Shown here one piece after another: positions 5,664 through 9,561 of a stretch of DNA of 9,561 nt. The stretch comes from an uncultured Alphaproteobacteria bacterium (lineage in GTDB: Bacteria; Pseudomonadota; Alphaproteobacteria; Caulobacterales; Parvularculaceae), in contig CALKYG010000271.1 of the NCBI GenBank assembly GCA_938003575.1, positions 1 through 9,561 on the forward strand. The letters are read 5' to 3'. The notes below the pieces were generated by a model. The model saw only the letters and a program-made list of their open reading frames with translations. It had not been told where the DNA came from and made no database searches. Numbering within the stretch: position 1 is the stretch's first letter; each line of letters opens with the position of its first letter. The position numbers were made by a program, and so were the translations under genes.

Positions 5664-6488
5664 CTATTTGCCCTGCGTCGGCTCATGCCGAAAAGGAAGA
5701 TACTCAACGCTCGGCGTCTTTCGCAGCGGCTGAGGGAAGAGCCGCATCAAATCGTATATCGCCGACGGCAGCTCCGTGCTCACCGGAAGGCCCATTCCTG
5801 CGGCTTCTGTTGCGGTGATGCCGTAGTCATGCGTCCACAAGCCGGTTGTCAGAATGCCTGCGAGCTCTTCCTTGCGCTCGTCGCTTATCGAATCGCTCAG
5901 AAGCGAAAGCACCGCCGCGCGCAGCTGCGCAACCGCACGCCGGCTGACGCTTTCAAGGATCAGCGTTGAATCATCGACCTCGCTCACCGGTTTTCTCTCC
6001 GCCGCTTCGATGATGGCGGCGGCGGGATAGCCGTCGATCTGCGGATCGATCGGCCCCAGAACGGCATGCGGTCCGAGCACGATCTCATCGGCCGCAAGGG
6101 CGATCAGCGTGCCGCCGGACATGGCGTAATGGGGAACGAACACGGTCGTGCGGCCGCGATGCTCCTTGACCGCCCGCGCGATCTGGATGGCGGCGAGCGC
6201 GACCCCGCCGGGCGTGTGCAGGATGACGTCAAGCGGCATGTCCGGGTCCGTCATCCTGATTGCATGAATGACTTCTTCCGTGTCGTTCATGTTGATGTAC
6301 TGGACGATCGGAAACCCGAGGAGGCGCATCGTTTCCTGCCGGTGAGCCATGAGAATGACGCGCGAGGCGCGTTCCTGCTCGATCGCCGAAAGTTTGCGCC
6401 GGCGCATCATCTCGAGTGCGCGCTGCTGGACAAGCGGCTGCAGCGAAACGAGAATGAAATAGAAGAGCAGCAGAGCGCCAATGTCCAT
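5664..6488 (-). CDS. Membrane-anchored ClpP-fold serine protease (SDH proteinase family)
   Basis: The 274-residue protein starts with one hydrophobic helix (about 3-20), then a basic, coiled-coil-prone stretch (22-55). A ClpP/crotonase-fold domain follows: DVILHTPGGVALAA (87-100) includes the oxyanion-type HTPGG, and HYAMSGGTLIALAADEIVLG (120-139) has the presumptive nucleophile Ser124. GPIDPQIDG at 145-153 is another family hallmark. This pattern is that of PF01972 (serine dehydrogenase proteinase) relatives of SppA and NfeD-type proteases. Despite the family name, substrates are unknown for most members. The upstream frame overlaps divergent rsmE and is non-coding. The chosen ATG follows AAAGGA at an unusually long 12 bases. 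Quality control of membrane proteins is a plausible role, by analogy with SppA, not shown. Confidence 0.87.
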   Translation of the reverse strand: MDIGALLLFYFILVSLQPLVQQRALEMMRRRKLSAIEQERASRVILMAHRQETMRLLGFPIVQYINMNDTEEVIHAIRMTDPDMPLDVILHTPGGVALAAIQIARAVKEHRGRTTVFVPHYAMSGGTLIALAADEIVLGPHAVLGPIDPQIDGYPAAAIIEAAERKPVSEVDDSTLILESVSRRAVAQLRAAVLSLLSDSISDERKEELAGILTTGLWTHDYGITATEAAGMGLPVSTELPSAIYDLMRLFPQPLRKTPSVEYLPFRHEPTQGK

Positions 6489-6489
6489 G

Positions 6490-6500
6490 ACCGGTCCGGT
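6490..6500. repeat. ACCGG-T-CCGGT inverted repeat between RBS and start of the protease
   Basis: This 11-base dyad occupies nearly all of the 12-base spacer between the AAAGGA site and the protease ATG on the minus strand. A four-pair stem with a three-base loop could bring the two closer in RNA. It may equally be chance or a DNA-binding half-site pair. Confidence 0.3.
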
Positions 6501-6544
6501 TCCTTTGGTGCGCCCCGCCTTTTGGCATTGCGGCGGCGCGACGA

Positions 6545-6573
6545 ATTTAAGCCGTTCGCAGCCGCGCTGTCGA
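6545..6573 (-). promoter_or_regulatory. Promoter-like pair for the membrane protease gene
   Basis: On the minus strand TCGACA (6573 to 6568; five of six matches to TTGACA) is followed after exactly 17 bases by TTAAAT (6550 to 6545; four of six). It lies about 57 bases before the protease ATG, in the 123-base spacer shared with divergent rsmE. Confidence 0.4.
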
Positions 6574-6611
6574 TGCGTCGGCCCGGCTTCAGCGTTCGTG
6601 AGCGCCCGGCG

Positions 6612-7376
6612 ATGATCCCCCGGCTCTTCACGACGCAGACTTTGGAAGAGGGCGGAACGATCGCTCTCTCGGGGGAGCAGGCGCATTACCTGCGCAATGT
6701 GCTGCGGCGCGAGGCTGGCGCGGAATTGCGGCTGTTCAACGCGCGCGACGGCGAATTTTGCGCGCGGCTCGCCGGGATCTCCAAGAAGGCCGCGACAGCG
6801 ACAATCGCGACCCGAACCCGCGCGCCGGAAGCGGATCCCGATATTGAGCTGTTGATTGCGCCCGTAAAGCGCGCCGCGCTCGACCTTGTCATCCGGAAAG
6901 GGACAGAGCTTGGCGCCTTCGCGTTCGCACCGGTGCTGACGGACCGAACGAACACGGAAAGGATCCGCATTGACCGGCTTGAAGCGATCGCATTGGAAGC
7001 CGCCGAACAATGTGAGCGGCTTTCGGTTCCGGCCGTGCGCGCGCCGGCGAAGCTCGCGGAAACGCTGCTTCGCTGGGATGCCGGCCGAACCCTTTATTTC
7101 TGCGACGAGGCCGGCGATGATCCGTCCAGGGAATGGGGAGGCAGGGAAGGCCGCGCCGAGCCGCTTTCAGACGTTGCGCGCATGGTGGGCGGCGGACCCT
7201 CGGCGATCCTCATCGGACCGGAGGGCGGCTTCACCTCCGAAGAGCGAAAATGGCTCCGGGCGCTTCCCTTCGTTCGCGCCGTGACGCTCGGACCCCGCAT
7301 ATTGCGCGCCGACACCGCGGCGGTCGTTTCTCTGGCGTTGTGGCAGGCGGCTGTCGGCGATCTGGCGCGGCGGTGA
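6612..7376 (+). CDS. rsmE: 16S rRNA (uracil-1498-N3)-methyltransferase RsmE
   Basis: RsmE uses S-adenosylmethionine to methylate N3 of U1498 of 16S rRNA. The 254-residue length is typical. An N-terminal PUA-like domain spans about 1-70 (RLFTTQT; then GEQAHYLRNVLRREAG at 21-36). The SPOUT methyltransferase domain follows, with APVKR (83-87), RKGTELGAF (95-103), EAAEQCERLSVP (129-140), the IGPEGGFTSEE loop (201-211) and the knot end LGPRILRADTA (226-236). The frame is open far upstream, but that part is antisense to the protease. An ATG 13 codons earlier is the alternative start. I prefer the ATG that places RLF near the N-terminus as in relatives, although its Shine-Dalgarno (GTGAG) is weak. 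gshA follows after 107 bases, an order seen in other Hyphomicrobiales. Confidence 0.94.
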   Translation: MIPRLFTTQTLEEGGTIALSGEQAHYLRNVLRREAGAELRLFNARDGEFCARLAGISKKAATATIATRTRAPEADPDIELLIAPVKRAALDLVIRKGTELGAFAFAPVLTDRTNTERIRIDRLEAIALEAAEQCERLSVPAVRAPAKLAETLLRWDAGRTLYFCDEAGDDPSREWGGREGRAEPLSDVARMVGGGPSAILIGPEGGFTSEERKWLRALPFVRAVTLGPRILRADTAAVVSLALWQAAVGDLARR

Positions 7377-7382
7377 AGCATT

Positions 7383-7400
7383 GCTCACCTCGACGTGAGC
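7383..7400 (+). terminator. Stem-loop just after rsmE
   Basis: GCTCAC and GTGAGC are perfect six-base complements around a CTCGAC loop, starting 7 bases after the rsmE stop codon. The flanking TTGC/GCAA words allow an alternative longer stem with a bulge. No T-run follows, so it may stabilise the mRNA end or act as a poor terminator. Confidence 0.35.
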
Positions 7401-7408
7401 GCAAATCG

Positions 7409-7436
7409 CTTGGCGGATTCGTTGCGGACCGATAAA
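7409..7436 (+). promoter_or_regulatory. Possible gshA promoter
   Basis: CTTGGC (7409-7414) is close to the alphaproteobacterial -35 CTTGAC. After 16 bases comes GATAAA (7431-7436), matching four of six -10 positions. It would give gshA its own start after the hairpin that follows rsmE. Confidence 0.35.
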
Positions 7437-7483
7437 GGCGGAAACTTGGCCGGCATCTGCCGACGGCGAAAGCGGAGATATGC

Positions 7484-8857
7484 GTGAGCGTTGAACGTCA
7501 GGCGACAGGCGATCTTGCGCCGATCGAATCTCTTGATGAGCTGACGGCATTCATCGCCGAAGGCGAGAAGCCGAGGGCCGATTGGCGAATCGGCACTGAG
7601 CACGAAAAATTCATTTACTGCCGCAAGACCTTGAAGCCTGTCGGGTATGAGGGGCCGAACGGCATCCGCGCCATACTGGAAAAGCTGCACGAAACCACCG
7701 GCTGGGAAATCCTGCGCGATCAGGACCTGCCGATCGGCTTGAAGGGAGAAGGCGCATCGGTCTCGCTTGAACCCGGCGGCCAGGTCGAATTGTCGGGCGC
7801 GCCCCTTGAAACGATTCATCAGACCTGCTCCGAGGTCGCGCGCCATCTCGATGCGGTGAAGGCGGTCGCCGAACCCTTGAACATCGCCTTTTTCGGCATG
7901 GGTTTTGCGCCGACATGGACGCGCGCAGAGATGCCGCAGATGCCGAAGTCGCGCTATGCGATCATGCGCAATTATATGCCGAAGGTCGGCGGTCTCGGCC
8001 TCGACATGATGCATCGGACCTGCACGGTTCAGGTGAACCTCGATTTCAGCAGTGAAGAAGACATGGTTGCGAAGTTTCGCGCGTCGCTCGCTCTGCAACC
8101 CGTAGCGACGGCGCTCTTCGCCAATTCATCGATCGTCGAAGGAAAGCCGTCCGGATGGGCGTCATGGCGCGCCCGCATCTGGACAGATACGGACCCGGAT
8201 CGGACGGGCCTGCTCAAATTCGTCTTTGAAGACGGCTTTGGTTATGAGCGCTATCGCGACTACATGCTGGACGTCCCAATGTATTTCGTTCGTCGCGGCG
8301 GCAGGTATTTCGACGCCGCAGGGCTCTCGTTCCGTGATTTCCTTGCGGGGAAGCTCGCGATCATGCCGGGCGAACGCGCCCATATACTCGATTGGGAAGA
8401 TCACCTTTCGACCGCGTTTCCGGAAGTGCGCCTTAAGCGGTTTCTTGAAATGCGCGGCGCAGATTCGGGCCCCTGGGCGCGGATATGCGCGCTTCCCGCT
8501 TTTTGGGTCGGGCTGCTCTACGACAAGGACGCGCTTGCCGCAGCCTGGGATGTCGCAAAGGACTGGACGGCCGAGATGCGCGACGCCTTGCGCATCGACG
8601 CCGCGCATTACGGTCTGAAGGCGAAAATCGGTAAGCGGACGGTTCAGGACGTCGCCAAGGAAATCGTCGCCATTTCGCGTGAAGGGCTGAGGCGTCGGGC
8701 CAGGCCGGGCGCGATGGCCGTCGATGAAACCAATTTCCTTGATCCGCTGCAGGCGATCGCTGAGTCCGGCGTCACCATGGGCGAATACATGGCGCACCAT
8801 TTCGCCGTCGATCTCAAAGGCGACGAACGGGCGCTTCTCGCCGAGGCCTCTTTCTGA
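7484..8857 (+). CDS. gshA: Glutamate-cysteine ligase (plant/alphaproteobacterial type)
   Basis: GshA joins glutamate and cysteine in an ATP-dependent reaction, the first and usually limiting step of glutathione synthesis in the cytosol. The 457-residue protein matches the GCS2-type ligases shared by alphaproteobacteria and plants, not the E. coli type. Landmarks are the nucleotide/metal-site RIGTEHEKF (35-43), the glycine-rich GEGASVSLEPGGQVELSGAP (88-107), RTCTVQVNLDF (178-188) and EMRGAD (322-327). The GTG start has GGAG 6 bases before it. An ATG four bases earlier is out of frame and not used. A hairpin and a possible promoter lie between rsmE and this gene. The DNA glycosylase gene begins 2 bases after its stop. 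gshB, the second step, is not in the window. Confidence 0.95.
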   Translation: MSVERQATGDLAPIESLDELTAFIAEGEKPRADWRIGTEHEKFIYCRKTLKPVGYEGPNGIRAILEKLHETTGWEILRDQDLPIGLKGEGASVSLEPGGQVELSGAPLETIHQTCSEVARHLDAVKAVAEPLNIAFFGMGFAPTWTRAEMPQMPKSRYAIMRNYMPKVGGLGLDMMHRTCTVQVNLDFSSEEDMVAKFRASLALQPVATALFANSSIVEGKPSGWASWRARIWTDTDPDRTGLLKFVFEDGFGYERYRDYMLDVPMYFVRRGGRYFDAAGLSFRDFLAGKLAIMPGERAHILDWEDHLSTAFPEVRLKRFLEMRGADSGPWARICALPAFWVGLLYDKDALAAAWDVAKDWTAEMRDALRIDAAHYGLKAKIGKRTVQDVAKEIVAISREGLRRRARPGAMAVDETNFLDPLQAIAESGVTMGEYMAHHFAVDLKGDERALLAEASF

Positions 8858-8859
8858 TC

Positions 8860-9498
8860 GTGCCGCGATCGGGTCCGATAGACGTTTTCTCCGACGTCAG
8901 CGCCGCACAGCGCTTGCTGTCCAGAAAAGATGACGGGCTGAGACTTGCGGCGGAATCAGTCGGACGGCCGCATATCCGCCGGCGCGAGGGCGGCTTTGAA
9001 GGTCTCTTCCGCATTATCGTCGAGCAACAGGTGTCGGTGCCGAGCGCGCAGGCGATCTGGAAGCGTTGCCGCGACAACCTTGACTGCGCGTCGCCGCATG
9101 CGGCGCTCAAACTCGGCGAGCATGGGCTGCGGCGCCTCGGCCTTTCAACGCCGAAGGCGCGCTACGTCATCTCTCTTGCCGACGCGGCGGCAAAGCGCGT
9201 CGTCGATTTTGAGCGGCTCGGCGCGCTTGATGATGTCGAGGCGATGAAGACGCTTGTCGCGTTCAAGGGGATCGGGCCGTGGACGGCGTCGATCTATCTT
9301 CTCTTTTGCGAGGGCCGCATCGACATCTGGCCGCCGAACGACGTCGCGCTCAAACACGCCTACAACGCAGCCTCGTCGGGCGCCATTGACCAGAAAGGGC
9401 TCGACGCGCGCGCGCAATTCTGGGCGCCCTATCGCGGCGTGGCCGCCCATATTCTCTGGACCTATTACGCGCAGCTGCGGGGCCGGACGCCGATTTGA
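8860..9498 (+). CDS. AlkA-type DNA-3-methyladenine glycosylase II
   Basis: This is a base-excision repair enzyme that removes alkylated bases such as 3-methyladenine from DNA. The 212-residue protein has the HhH-GPD fold. GGFEGLFRIIVEQQVSVPSA (44-63) is the conserved helix with the QQ pair, the helix-hairpin-helix LVAFKGIGPWTASIYLL covers 132-148, and the catalytic Asp is Asp161 in PPNDVAL (158-164), preceded by a Trp. It lacks the N-terminal TBP-like domain of E. coli AlkA (282 residues), so it is a short form common in alphaproteobacteria. The GTG start, 2 bases after the gshA stop, has no good Shine-Dalgarno; GAGG in the gshA end is 13 bases away. Translation is probably coupled to gshA. 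The family is clear; the exact lesion range is not. Confidence 0.92.
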   Translation: MPRSGPIDVFSDVSAAQRLLSRKDDGLRLAAESVGRPHIRRREGGFEGLFRIIVEQQVSVPSAQAIWKRCRDNLDCASPHAALKLGEHGLRRLGLSTPKARYVISLADAAAKRVVDFERLGALDDVEAMKTLVAFKGIGPWTASIYLLFCEGRIDIWPPNDVALKHAYNAASSGAIDQKGLDARAQFWAPYRGVAAHILWTYYAQLRGRTPI

Positions 9499-9522
9499 CC
9501 GTTGCAATCGTGCAATTATCCT
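9495..9522 (+). promoter_or_regulatory. Promoter-like pair with an internal dyad at the right edge
   Basis: TTGACC (9495-9500, five of six matches) overlaps the glycosylase stop codon. After 16 bases comes TATCCT (9517-9522, four of six). The spacer contains the dyad TTGCA-ATCG-TGCAA (9502-9515), placed like an operator. The stretch is clearly richer in A and T than the genes around it. An ATG at 9558 could begin the next gene, but no Shine-Dalgarno precedes it and only one further base is visible. Confidence 0.4.
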
Positions 9523-9561
9523 GAAAATTGTCAGAATACCGTCATACAGAATCAGCTATGG

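Noticed and set aside
6066..6611. Upstream open frame in register with rsmE
   Set aside because: It runs antisense through the protease and adds nothing family-like; RsmE is full length from 6612.
6489..7010. N-terminal extension of the protease frame across rsmE
   Set aside because: It is Arg/Cys-rich and antisense to conserved rsmE; the protease has its own helix start at 6488.
7480..7483. ATG just before the gshA GTG as the true start
   Set aside because: It is out of frame with gshA by one base; the GTG with GGAG at 6 bases is in frame and well spaced.
7385..8800. Two long minus-strand frames (237 and 212 codons) opposite gshA
   Set aside because: They lie entirely opposite conserved gshA, have no recognisable domains, and such frames are expected at this GC content.
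1..9561. Mobile element, CRISPR array, toxin-antitoxin, tRNA or riboswitch
   Set aside because: No direct repeats with regular spacers, no transposase or integrase motifs, no cloverleaf and no recognisable aptamer were seen on either strand; the content is core metabolism.

Overview
The window looks like an ordinary stretch of chromosome from a GC-rich alphaproteobacterium, most likely in the order Hyphomicrobiales (Rhizobiales). The reasons are a DUF6460-type small membrane protein, an rsmE - gshA order, a ubiA next door, a plant/alphaproteobacterial-type glutamate-cysteine ligase, and a possible DUF6476-like protein beside an RluD-type pseudouridine synthase. This is gene-content reasoning; no rRNA gene is present to settle taxonomy. 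I see no insertion sequence, integrase, phage gene, tRNA, rRNA or CRISPR array. No gene-free gap exceeds about 200 bases.

Left part (1-3084). An rluD-like gene runs leftward towards the window edge. Beyond its stop are about 160 bases holding a possible 37-residue ORF and a well-placed start codon for a gene that leaves the window. Divergent from rluD, only 37 bases away, is a one-helix membrane protein of unknown role. After a 200-base gap with a fair promoter comes a tight rightward pair: a six-helix membrane protein and a small winged-helix regulator, 3 bases apart.

Middle (3085-4904). A leftward run reads ubiA (ubiquinone biosynthesis), msrB (methionine sulfoxide reductase with a Tat-like leader) and a two-helix DUF6460 protein. 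The ubiA-msrB gap is 12 bases. The 62-base msrB-DUF6460 gap holds a nested hairpin whose 3' arm covers part of the Shine-Dalgarno of the DUF6460 gene. The DUF6460 stop codon abuts the regulator's stop codon on the other strand.

Right part (4905-9561). A rightward COG1926-type phosphoribosyltransferase is divergent from ubiA and convergent with a membrane-anchored ClpP/SDH-type serine protease. Divergent from that protease, rsmE (16S rRNA methylation) is followed by gshA (first step of glutathione synthesis) and, 2 bases later, an AlkA-type 3-methyladenine DNA glycosylase. The last 60 bases are AT-rich and carry a promoter-like pair with an internal dyad, probably for a gene beyond the edge.

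The genes are mostly housekeeping (RNA modification, ubiquinone, glutathione, repair of oxidised protein and alkylated DNA). I did not find a convincing new multi-gene system. The best leads are the structured msrB-DUF6460 spacer, the tight gshA-glycosylase coupling, the regulator/membrane-protein pair and a possibly leaderless rluD.
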